DNA of 64,000 bases from Oscillospiraceae bacterium (GTDB lineage Bacteria; Bacillota; Clostridia; Saccharofermentanales; Saccharofermentanaceae), in contig CACZGS010000005.1 of assembly GCA_902780785.1 (NCBI GenBank), positions 186,001-250,000 on the forward strand, read 5' to 3'. Below, piece after piece: positions 8,126-16,700 of this stretch (its first letter is position 1; each line of letters starts with the position of its first letter). Position numbers and translations under genes: made by a program. The notes beneath the pieces are model-generated. The model was not told the DNA's origin. It did no database searches and saw only the letters and a list, made by a program, of their open reading frames with translations.

Positions 8126-8970
8126 TTCTCGATGAGTTCCGCGATCATGTCGACAGTACCGGAAAGGAGATCCGGGCTGACCTTCTCTGCGTTGCCCGAG
8201 TCAACGAGCTTTGTAACTTCAGGATCCAAAGGAAGCCTGTCTGTTACCTTGGAACCGATCTCAGAAGCGGACTTCTCGATCGTGGAGCCGTCACCGTAAA
8301 GCCTTATCTCGTCACCGCAGTGAGGGCACTTGATATAACTCATGTTTTCGACCATTCCCAGAACGGGAACCTTCATCATGGAAGCCATGTTCCTTGCCTT
8401 GTTGACGATCATGGAAACAAGGTCCTGGCTTGTTGCAACGAGGACGATTCCGTCGACCGGCATTGACTGGAAAACAGTGAGCGGAACGTCACCTGTTCCC
8501 GGCGGCATGTCGATTAAGAGAACATCAAGTGTCTCCCAATTGGTCTGGCCCCAGAACTGCTTGAGGAGCGATGAAAGAACAGGACCTCTCCAGATAACGG
8601 GAGCTTCCTTGTTCTCGAGTACTAGGTTAACGCTGACAGCCTTGATGCCTGTCTTTGTCTCTGCAGGAACGATAAGCTGGTCATCTGTGCCTCTTAAGTT
8701 CTCTGTAAGACCAAAAGACTGGGGGATCGAAGGTCCCGTGATATCGGCATCCATGATGCCTACTCTATAGCCTCTTCTCGCGAGCTGTACTGCGAGAACT
8801 GATGTAACGAATGACTTGCCTACGCCGCCCTTGCCGCTTGCGACACCGATAACGGTCTTGATGGAAGATCCCTTCGCGAGAGGATCTTTCTGGATCCCGT
8901 TAGCTGACGGGCAGGAATCCTGGGATGTGCAGCCGTTCTTTGACGGGCAGGAATCACATGCTGATGACAT
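8122..8970 (-). CDS. mrp: Mrp/NBP35-family iron-sulfur carrier ATPase
   Basis: Mrp (ApbC/NBP35) proteins bind and deliver Fe-S clusters. The 282-residue protein has a cysteine-rich N-terminus with two similar CPS(K/A)NG units, a deviant Walker A GKGGVGKS (46-53), the DADITGPSIP switch, DMPPGTGD, and a CPHC pair near the C-terminus that matches the bridging-cluster cysteines. The ATG follows AGGAGG by 7 bases, and a strong promoter lies just upstream. It leads an operon with the thioredoxin-like lipoprotein gene and ispF. The pathway downstream of IspF uses Fe-S enzymes (IspG/H), which may explain the linkage; that link is inference. Confidence 0.9.
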   Translation of the reverse strand: MSSACDSCPSKNGCTSQDSCPSANGIQKDPLAKGSSIKTVIGVASGKGGVGKSFVTSVLAVQLARRGYRVGIMDADITGPSIPQSFGLTENLRGTDDQLIVPAETKTGIKAVSVNLVLENKEAPVIWRGPVLSSLLKQFWGQTNWETLDVLLIDMPPGTGDVPLTVFQSMPVDGIVLVATSQDLVSMIVNKARNMASMMKVPVLGMVENMSYIKCPHCGDEIRLYGDGSTIEKSASEIGSKVTDRLPLDPEVTKLVDSGNAEKVSPDLLSGTVDMIAELIEK

Positions 8971-9000
8971 AATATGTCCTCCTTATATTTTAACGCGCCT

Positions 9001-9029
9001 ATTATAGTTAACGCTTACTCGTTTTTCAA
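9001..9029 (-). promoter_or_regulatory. Promoter of the mrp operon
   Basis: TTGAAA (9024-9029), a 17-base spacer and a perfect TATAAT (9001-9006) on the minus strand, 30 bases before the mrp ATG. The -35 overlaps the 3' end of the preceding CmpB-like gene, so the mrp operon can start independently of it. Confidence 0.8.
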
Positions 9030-9986
9030 AGCCTGTTCTTCTTCGTCTATCTCGAAGATCTCATTGTTGCCGCTTTCTGTCTTTCTCTTGATGAGTCTCA
9101 TGACTGCAGCGCCGGCATCACTCGATCTGACCATAACAACTTTTACGAGACGTTTCTCGTTCTTTTTGAATGAAGACAGGAGCGAACCCGCGGTATTCAT
9201 CGCCTGTTCCTTGGCGAGCCTTAAGCTCTCCTTCTCGGCTTCGGTAAACTGGTTGGCAAAGGCCTTTTCCTCTGCCCTGTGCTGGGCCGCAAGTTCTCTT
9301 TCCTGGCGGCGGTTCTCATCTATGAGCTTTCTATACTGCTCGTAGTGATTTCTGGTAGGCTCAGATACTGTTACCACAGTGTCTACAGCGCCGTAGATCT
9401 GGGAGCCGATAAGATCTGATACGACCTTCGTTCCGGATACGACCTTTTCCATTGCTTCGAACTTCTTCTTAAAGCCTGCGATCGTTATGATCGTTGTAAC
9501 AAGGTCGGTAACGAGGATCACGGTAAAGAAAACGAGGATGCCGATCTTCACGGGATAATGGATGAGGTATATGAGGTGTTTTACGAGCGGGTGCAGGACA
9601 TAGATGCCGAGGGAAGCCGCGATACCCCAGTAGATATAGAATCTCAGGCAGATATAGCCTCTGAAGTTGAGCTTGTAATCGGAATAGTCCCACCAGCGCA
9701 TATGGAAAGCGTGATAGAGGATGACACCGGCTATGAGTTCAACGATCGTACATGCGGCAGCCATACCGAAGAATATGATCAGGAAGTTATTGCTCAATGG
9801 CTCGAAGATCCAGATGGCGGCATAAAAGCCCAGTCCGTATACGGGACAAAGAGGACCTGCCAAAAAGCCCCTGTTGATAAACTTGCCTTCGGTAATGCCA
9901 TAGTAAACAACTTCTACGACCCAGCCAACGAAGCTGTAGATAAAGAACATCAGGTAGGATTCAATAAAAGGATACGGTAAGCTCAT
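9015..9986 (-). CDS. CmpB-like putative ABC transporter permease (integral membrane)
   Basis: A 323-residue membrane protein matching the family annotated as putative ABC transporter permease (CmpB-like). Its N-terminal 180 residues hold five or six hydrophobic segments with the conserved opening SFVGWVVEVVYYG, FINRGFLAGPLCPVYG and WWDYSDYKLNFRGYICLR. The C-terminal 140 residues are charged and predicted coiled coil (about 220-265), presumably cytoplasmic. No ATPase partner is encoded nearby, so the transporter label is weak. It overlaps the methyltransferase gene by ATGA and ends the four-gene overlapping chain. Confidence 0.75.
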   Translation of the reverse strand: MSLPYPFIESYLMFFIYSFVGWVVEVVYYGITEGKFINRGFLAGPLCPVYGLGFYAAIWIFEPLSNNFLIIFFGMAAACTIVELIAGVILYHAFHMRWWDYSDYKLNFRGYICLRFYIYWGIAASLGIYVLHPLVKHLIYLIHYPVKIGILVFFTVILVTDLVTTIITIAGFKKKFEAMEKVVSGTKVVSDLIGSQIYGAVDTVVTVSEPTRNHYEQYRKLIDENRRQERELAAQHRAEEKAFANQFTEAEKESLRLAKEQAMNTAGSLLSSFKKNEKRLVKVVMVRSSDAGAAVMRLIKRKTESGNNEIFEIDEEEQALKNE

Positions 9987-10594
9987 TCTTTACGGGACCT
10001 CATGACTCTGTATCCGCCATCGATGGAAAGCGTCTCGCAATTTCCGAAGAGCTCTTTCATTTTATCCATAGTTGAAGGTGCGCCCTGCTTGCGCTGCAGG
10101 ACGACATAAAGATATCCGCCCGGATTAAGGACATCGTAAGCCTGCTCATAGAAGCCGAATACGGTCTTCTTGCCTGCCCTTACCGGAGGATTTGTCGCTA
10201 CGATATCGAAATGTTCGTCTCTTACGCCGAACAGGATGTCGCTGGACATGAATCTGCAGTTTACGCCGTTATTGATCGCGTTCTCCCTTGCAAGAGCGAC
10301 TGCTCTGGAATTGATGTCCACGCCTGTTACGTCGAAAGCCATAAAGCATGACTTGATAACGATGCCGACGATTCCGACGCCGCATCCGAGGTCAACAAAG
10401 CGCTCCATCTTAGGGCCTCTGGACTTGATGTCCTTAATGATCGTATCAATCAAAAGGTTTGTTCCGAAGTCTACTTCTTTTCTTGAGAAGACCGATGAAT
10501 CCGTGGAGAATTCAAAGTTGATCCCGTTCATTCTGTAGGGGATCACCTTGCGGTCTGAAGGAGTAGTCGGATTTGGGTCAAAGTATTGTGTCAT
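9983..10594 (-). CDS. RsmC-like class I SAM-dependent methyltransferase
   Basis: A 203-residue protein of the single-domain RsmC/MTS type (16S rRNA G1207 methyltransferase-like). It shows the SAM motif VDLGCGVGIVG, an acidic end of strand beta2 (VTGVDINSRAVALA), and the catalytic NPP tetrad start (ATNPPVRAGK). The N-terminal pseudo-domain of E. coli RsmC is absent, as is normal in Gram-positives. The rRNA target is inferred from family. ATGA overlaps join it to both neighbours. Confidence 0.85.
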   Translation of the reverse strand: MTQYFDPNPTTPSDRKVIPYRMNGINFEFSTDSSVFSRKEVDFGTNLLIDTIIKDIKSRGPKMERFVDLGCGVGIVGIVIKSCFMAFDVTGVDINSRAVALARENAINNGVNCRFMSSDILFGVRDEHFDIVATNPPVRAGKKTVFGFYEQAYDVLNPGGYLYVVLQRKQGAPSTMDKMKELFGNCETLSIDGGYRVMRSRKE

Positions 10595-11124
10595 GGTAAT
10601 TTACTCTTTAATCCTGTCTTTTCGATAACCGCTACGAGCGGCAGTCCTAATACTACTAAAACGGCAGCTTCGCCACCTGCTACAGAGAGCATGGTGAGTA
10701 CGACTTCCTGCCATGTTACTGTGTCAAACAAAAGGAACGGGAGATAACCTCCGACGATGAGGCCGTTGCAGACAACGGGCGGAATGATGCCGAGCCACTT
10801 GTTCTTCTTGCCGATGAAGTAAGATAACAAACCTGCAATAAGTGTTGCGAGCGTGCCTCCGATGATATCCACGGGGCCCAAGTTATCCGGATTTAAAAGG
10901 TTCGAGATAAGGCATCCCAAAGTAACGCCGGGGATCATGCCCCAGGAGAAGATCGGGAATACCGTCATGACCTCAGAGATCCTCGCCTGGATGGGGCCGT
11001 ACGAGATCGGTGCAAGGAAATATGTAAGCACAACATAAAGCGCGGCAACGATACCGTTGAAAACGATAAACCTTATGAGCTTTCTGTTCTTTGTCTGTTC
11101 TGAAATAGTATCTGTCATAATCAC
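10591..11124 (-). CDS. queT: QueT-like queuosine-precursor transporter (ECF S component)
   Basis: A 177-residue protein with five or six membrane helices and the QueT signature around YVVLTYFLAPISYGPIQARISE. QueT is the substrate-binding subunit of an energy-coupling-factor transporter, thought to import preQ1 or queuine. No preQ1 riboswitch is expected or seen, because the gene is internal to an operon. The start is either GTG (11124, overlapping the upstream stop as GTGA) or the in-frame ATG two codons later (11118); neither has a good ribosome site, which fits translational coupling. Confidence 0.8.
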   Translation of the reverse strand: MIMTDTISEQTKNRKLIRFIVFNGIVAALYVVLTYFLAPISYGPIQARISEVMTVFPIFSWGMIPGVTLGCLISNLLNPDNLGPVDIIGGTLATLIAGLLSYFIGKKNKWLGIIPPVVCNGLIVGGYLPFLLFDTVTWQEVVLTMLSVAGGEAAVLVVLGLPLVAVIEKTGLKSKLP

Positions 11125-12080
11125 ATCATCGAACGGATAATATCGTTTATCTGGCAGATCCTGACCGTTCTGCTCCAGGGCATCTCAGGAGCCTGGATAA
11201 GGCCCTTTGAAATGGCATTTGCGCAGGATTCGAACTCGTAAACATATCCCTTAATGTAAGCCTTCTCTTCTTCGATCTCGTCTAGAAGAACATCGTCTGT
11301 AGAATACAGGGTGATCTTTCTGTAGTTGTTTATGTTGGTAAGCCTGATCTTGCCTCTCTCCCCGATGATCATGCCGTCCTTGTCGGTGTTGGCGCACATC
11401 GTGACATAGAAGTTGCCGAGGATCGCACCGTCATCGGTCTCCAGGCAGTATGTCGTATCGTGGTCGATTCCGGAAGAGTCTCTTCTCGCGAAAACCCTGG
11501 ACACCTTGATGTCATTGCCCATGAATGAAAGCGCGAAGTTCGTTGTATATACACCGAGATCAAGGTAGCTTCCGCCGCCCAGTACCGTGCTGTTAAGTCT
11601 CGGAACATTCTCAATATCATATCCAAGGTTTGCAGTTACATACTTAACCTGTCCGATCCTGCCCTTGCTGATCCACTCGAGGGCCTTGGCGTGAAGCGGC
11701 ATGTAAGATGTCCACATTGCTTCAGCGACGAACACGCCCCTGTTCTTGGCTTCAAAGAAGATGCTGTCTGCTTCGGCCTTGCTCATTGCAAAAGGCTTCT
11801 CGATAAGGACGTTCTTATATTCCTTGATGCAGAGGATCGCATGCTCGTAGTGATATGTGTTGGGGGTTGCAATATAAACGAGATCGATATCAGGTGACTT
11901 TACGAGCTTCTCATAACCGGTAAACACCTTTGCATCCGGGCAGTTGGCAGCGGCAAACTTCTTTGCCTTCGCTCTTTCTCTTGATGCAACGCCTTCAATT
12001 CTTACCTTCCTGTTGCCCTTAAGACTTTCGCAGATTTTCGCAGCGATCGTCCCGCAACCCAAGATACCGACTCTAAGCAT
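11121..12080 (-). CDS. Gfo/Idh/MocA-family NAD(P)-dependent oxidoreductase
   Basis: A 319-residue dehydrogenase with an N-terminal Rossmann fold (GILGCGTIAAKI, residues 4-15), the IATPNTYHYEHA segment and the EKPF motif holding the catalytic lysine, followed by the C-terminal alpha/beta substrate domain. It resembles dihydrodiol or inositol/scyllo-inositol dehydrogenases, but the sugar substrate cannot be told from sequence. AGAGG precedes the ATG. It is the first gene of the four-gene overlapping operon, driven by the promoter at 12120-12148. Confidence 0.85.
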   Translation of the reverse strand: MLRVGILGCGTIAAKICESLKGNRKVRIEGVASRERAKAKKFAAANCPDAKVFTGYEKLVKSPDIDLVYIATPNTYHYEHAILCIKEYKNVLIEKPFAMSKAEADSIFFEAKNRGVFVAEAMWTSYMPLHAKALEWISKGRIGQVKYVTANLGYDIENVPRLNSTVLGGGSYLDLGVYTTNFALSFMGNDIKVSRVFARRDSSGIDHDTTYCLETDDGAILGNFYVTMCANTDKDGMIIGERGKIRLTNINNYRKITLYSTDDVLLDEIEEEKAYIKGYVYEFESCANAISKGLIQAPEMPWSRTVRICQINDIIRSMM

Positions 12081-12119
12081 ATTTTGACCTCTAAATTATA
12101 ATATTTAAGCAACTCCCTA

Positions 12120-12148
12120 ATTGTATTGAGGGTTGCAAGGTGTGTCAA
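12120..12148 (-). promoter_or_regulatory. Strong promoter of the oxidoreductase-queT-methyltransferase operon
   Basis: TTGACA (12143-12148), 17 bases, TACAAT (12120-12125) on the minus strand. A short hairpin-capable repeat (GCAACTCCCT with AGGGTTGC) covers the spacer and start region and could be an operator. Confidence 0.8.
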
Positions 12149-12159
12149 TCTATGAATTG

Positions 12160-12197
12160 AACAAGCCTTATCTTATGGACAACAAGGCTTTCTTGTT
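12160..12197 (+). repeat. Imperfect inverted repeat upstream of the EamA gene
   Basis: AACAAGCCTT (12160-12169) pairs with AAGGCTTTCTTGTT (12184-12197) with a small bulge, and is followed by a T-rich stretch. It could be an operator, a weak attenuator, or a terminator relic upstream of the plus-strand transporter gene. Confidence 0.4.
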
Positions 12198-12237
12198 TTA
12201 TTTTTATTGCTAAAGATTTCGAAAAGAGAACGGCCCC

Positions 12238-13155
12238 GTGACTATAAAGTTCCTTAACAGGTTATCACCCAGAAAGAGAGGTATCGTATTCCTCCTTTTG
12301 TCGTCATTTGCTTTTGCATGCATGGCGCTGTTCATTAACCTTGCAGGAGACATGCCCGTCTTCCAGAAGGCTTTCTTCAGGAATCTTGTCGCGATCGTAA
12401 TGTCTTACACGATCCTTTTGAGATCGCCTGATAAATTCAAGATAAAGAAAGAATCTTTTCCCTTTGTTTTCATGCGCGCATTGTTCGGCACGATAAGCGT
12501 TATCTGCAACTTCTACGCTATCTCTGCCACTAACATGTCTGACGCCATGATGCTCAACAAGCTGTCGCCTTTCTTTGCGATGCTGACGTCGATAATAATC
12601 CTCAAGGAAGCTGCTGACGGCTTCCAGTGGGCATGCATCCTCACAGCTATTGCCGGTGCAGTATTTGTCGTAAAACCGTCTTTCCTTTTCGGTAATATGG
12701 GCGTAGCGGGAGATAATCTCTTTCCTTTGGCAATAGCTCTTATCGGAGGCATCTTTGCCGGAATCGCTTATGCGTTCTTAAGGAAGGCAACCGTCAAAGG
12801 TGAAAGAGGGATCATCGTAGTTGCGTTCTTTTCGACATTCTCGTGCGTCGCCCTGATCCCGTTCATAATCGCCACATATCAGCCCATAACATGGCTGCAG
12901 TTTTTCTACTGCTGTATGACCGGCGTGGCAGCATGCTTCGGACAGTTATTCATTACTTCCGCATATTCCGCATGCCCTGCCAAGGAGATCTCGATCTACG
13001 ATTATTCGACAGTAATCTTCACTGCCCTCCTGGGTCTCATCGTCTTAGGTGAGATCCCGGATGCAATAAGCATAATAGGATACGTCATCATCATAGGCGC
13101 ATCCATCATGAACTATCTTTACAACAATGATTACTTGAGATTCAAGAAATCCTGA
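12238..13155 (+). CDS. EamA/DMT-family membrane transporter
   Basis: A 305-residue protein with about ten membrane helices arranged as two EamA repeats (about 18-148 and 160-295), the layout of drug/metabolite exporters. The substrate is unknown. Translation starts at GTG; the ribosome site is weak (AAGAGAA). Its last 25 bases overlap, tail to tail, the end of the HAD phosphatase gene on the other strand, leaving no room for a separate terminator. Confidence 0.85.
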   Translation: MTIKFLNRLSPRKRGIVFLLLSSFAFACMALFINLAGDMPVFQKAFFRNLVAIVMSYTILLRSPDKFKIKKESFPFVFMRALFGTISVICNFYAISATNMSDAMMLNKLSPFFAMLTSIIILKEAADGFQWACILTAIAGAVFVVKPSFLFGNMGVAGDNLFPLAIALIGGIFAGIAYAFLRKATVKGERGIIVVAFFSTFSCVALIPFIIATYQPITWLQFFYCCMTGVAACFGQLFITSAYSACPAKEISIYDYSTVIFTALLGLIVLGEIPDAISIIGYVIIIGASIMNYLYNNDYLRFKKS

Positions 13156-13793
13156 ACGTCCTTTAACGAAGGCAGGATAACGTCTGCCAGGCCATTCATC
13201 TCATCATCGGGCTGTATGATGTCAGGGACCATTATCGTATAAAGTCCTGAAGCCTTGCATGACCTTACGCCGTTAAAAGAATCCTCAAGTCCCACGCCTT
13301 CTTCAGGCTTTACGCCCAAAGCATCACAGGCAAGAAGGAATATCTCCGGATCAGGCTTTGATCTCGTTACCTGGTCACCGCATATGCATGCATCAAAATA
13401 TGGAAGCGCCCCAAGTGCGGCCATCTGGGAAGTTACTTCTTCTCTTGTCGAAGATGAGGCGATCGCTATCTTCATTCCGGCTTTCTTCATAGCGCTTAAG
13501 AGCTCTATCGTATGAGGCTTTAACGGCACCTGACCTTTCTCGGCCATTCCGTTATAAATGGCTCTTAACTCTCTCTCATAAGGCTCGCCGGGCTCTCCGT
13601 AGACTCTTTTGAACTCATCCACGGTAGCCTGCTTATTCTTTCCGATAACGCTTATTCCGTATTCACGGATACCTTCAAAGCCGTACTTTGCGCCTAACTG
13701 TTCCCAAATGGAAAGGACTGTCCTCTCTGAATCGAGGATCAGTCCGTCCATATCAAAAATTGCTGCTTTAAAAGTTCTGTTGATGTTCTCCAT
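13131..13793 (-). CDS. HAD-superfamily hydrolase (beta-phosphoglucomutase-like)
   Basis: A 220-residue HAD phosphatase: motif I FDMDGLILDSE (nucleophile and acid/base Asp), motif II Ser-Thr in IASSST, a lysine in RSKPDPEIF and acidic motif IV GLEDSFNG. The cap inserted after motif I is alpha-helical (subclass C1). The sequence fits phosphoglucomutase/phosphoglycolate-phosphatase-like enzymes of unknown substrate. Its ATG overlaps the stop of carB-dapF by one base (TGATG), so translation is probably coupled. Confidence 0.85.
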   Translation of the reverse strand: MENINRTFKAAIFDMDGLILDSERTVLSIWEQLGAKYGFEGIREYGISVIGKNKQATVDEFKRVYGEPGEPYERELRAIYNGMAEKGQVPLKPHTIELLSAMKKAGMKIAIASSSTREEVTSQMAALGALPYFDACICGDQVTRSKPDPEIFLLACDALGVKPEEGVGLEDSFNGVRSCKASGLYTIMVPDIIQPDDEMNGLADVILPSLKDVQDFLNLK

Positions 13794-16700
13794 CAGACCT
13801 CCATGGTTCCTTCGAATACCTTAGCGCAGTTACCTGTCATGTAGACAGTATCATCGGTGTATCTGATGATGAGGTCGCCGCCCTTAAGGATTACCCTGAT
13901 GTCTTCGCCCTTCTGGCAGAAGCCGTTCTCGCAGGCTGCAACTACCGTTGCGCATGCACCTGTTCCGCAGGCCATTGTCTCGCCTGAGCCTCTCTCCCAT
14001 ACTCTCATCTTGAGCGTATGGTCATCGATGACTTTGACGAACTCTGTGTTGACTCTCTCAGGGAAGATGTCAGTTGAGTATTCGAACTTGGGACCGATCT
14101 TTTCGAGATCCATAACATCAACAAGATCAGTGAATACAACGGCATGAGGATTGCCCATTGATACTGCCGTAATGTTATATTGATCGCCGTCTATATTTAC
14201 GGGAACGTTGATCGCCTTGTCTCCGGGGAGTGTGCAAGGGATCTTCGGCGGATAAAGTTCTGCCTTGCCCATGTCGACCTTTACTCTGGAAGCAACGCCT
14301 CCAAGAGTCATGATCTCAAGCGTCTTGATGCCGCTCTTTGTCTCGATCTTCATGTGTCTCTTCTTGTGGCCGCGCTCATCGTACATGTACTTTGCAACGC
14401 ATCTAATGGCGTTACCGCACATCATGCCCTCTGAACCGTCGAGATTGAACATTATCATCTTGCAGTCTGCAACCTTGGAAGGAGCGATCAGGACGATACC
14501 GTCACCGCCGACACCGAAGTGTCTGTCACTCATGTAGACTGACAAGGATTCAGGTGAGGATACCATGCTCTCCATGCAGTCGATGTAGATATAGTCGTTG
14601 CCTGCGCCCTGCATCTTGATGAAGTTGATCTTCCTTCTCTTGTCACGCATGTTGTTGATGTCAACGAGCTCTGTGTTGATCTCTGAGAAGTGGCTCATGA
14701 GTGAGTCAGCAAGAGCATCTGCGGTATCGATAGCGGTAAGACAAGGGATACCGAGCATGACTGCTCTTCTTCTGAGCTTAACGGAGTCTCTTGCAGGGAG
14801 TCTTCCCTTTGCGGATGTGGAGATGATGTAATTGATCTTGCCGCTCTCGATCAACGACATTGTGTTGTTCTCATCGGACTCGTGGATCTTAGACACTTCG
14901 GAAACTTCCATTCCGGCAAGTCTCAAAGCCTCTGCAGTGCCGTGTGTCGCATAGAGACTGAAGCCCATGATGTCGAACTTCTTTGCGATCTCGACGATCT
15001 CCATCTTGTCGGAATTTCTTACCGTGATGAAGACACCGCCACGCTTGTACATCTTGTAGCCTGCTGCTACAAGGCCCTTATACAGAGCTTCTGAGAGGTT
15101 TCTGCCGACGCCTAATACCTCACCTGTGGACTTCATCTCAGGTCCCAACTGTGTATCAACGTCAGTGAGCTTCTCGAATGAGAATACAGGAACCTTAACT
15201 GCCGTATAAGGTGACTGTCTGTAGAATCCTGTGCCGTAGTCCATATCTGCAAGAGGTGTACCGAGGCTTACTTCGATGGCAACGTCTACCATCGGGATGC
15301 CCGTAACCTTGCTCATGTAAGGAACCGTTCTGGATGCTCTCGGGTTGACCTCGATTACATAGATCCTGTTGTCCTTTACGATGTACTGGATGTTTACGAT
15401 ACCTGTTGACTTAAGGCCGTCGCAGAGTGCGATCGTCGTATCTGCGAGCTTCTTGTACATATCATCGTAGATATGCTTTGCAGGATACATAGCGATCGAG
15501 TCGCCGGAGTGGATTCCCGCACGCTCAACGTGTTCCATGAGACCAGGGATAAGGACATCCTTACCGTCGTAGATAGCGTCTACTTCGATCTCCTTGCCCT
15601 GAATGTACTTGTCGATGAGGACAGGGTTCTCGATGCCCTGTGCGAGGATGATCCTCATATACTCGTTAACGTCTTCGTCGTTGAAGGCGATGATCATGTT
15701 CTGACCGCCCAAGACGTAGGAAGGTCTTAAGAGTACAGGGTATTCCAAGGTGTTTGCAGCCTTGAGCGCTTCCTCGAGTGTGAGTACGGAGAAGCCCTTA
15801 GGTCTTGCGATTCCGAGGCGCTCAAGAAGTTCATCGAATCTCTCACGGTCCTCTGCCATGTCGATCGAATCGGCAGATGTACCGATGATGTTTACGTTAT
15901 TCTCAGAAAGTGTCTTTGTGAGCTTGATGGCTGTCTGGCCGCCGAATGCAACGACTACGCCGAACGGCTTTTCCTGGTGAACGATGTTCATTACGTCTTC
16001 AGGTGTCAAAGGCTCGAAATAAAGTCTGTCGCCTGTATCGAAGTCCGTGGATACGGTCTCAGGGTTGTTGTTTACGATGACAACTCTGTAGCCTAAGTCA
16101 CGGAGAGCGTGTACGCAGTGAACTGCAGCATAGTCGAACTCGATACCCTGACCGATACGGATCGGGCCTGAACCGAATACGATTACAGTCTGCTTGTCTT
16201 TATCGCCTGCCTTCTCGAAATCAGCTTCATTCTCGCCGCCTTCCTCAGGTCTGTTGAATGTAGCATAGAAGTAAGGTGTGTGCGCTTCGAACTCGCCTGC
16301 ACATGTATCAACCATCTTGAACGTAGGCTTGAGCTCATATGTTACGGGCTTGCCGGTGATCCTTGCGATCGCCTTGTCGGTGAAGCCTAACTTCTTTGCC
16401 TTTACGTATTCATCGAAAGAGATGTCTCTTCCGGAGATATTCTTTTCGAACTCTACGAGGTTCCTGATCTTTGAAAGGAACCACATATCGATCTTTGTCT
16501 CTTTATTGATCTCCTCGATCGCAACACCTCTTCTGATCGCCTCAGCAACATAGAAGAGTCTCTCGTCTGTAGGAGTTACGCAGCGCTCCATAAGATCTTC
16601 GTCTGCGACTTCCTCCATCTTCTTGAGGTGAAGCGTATCAGCTGAGATCTCTGCGCCTCTTACGGCCTTCATGAGCGCGCTCTCGAATGAATCTGAGATC

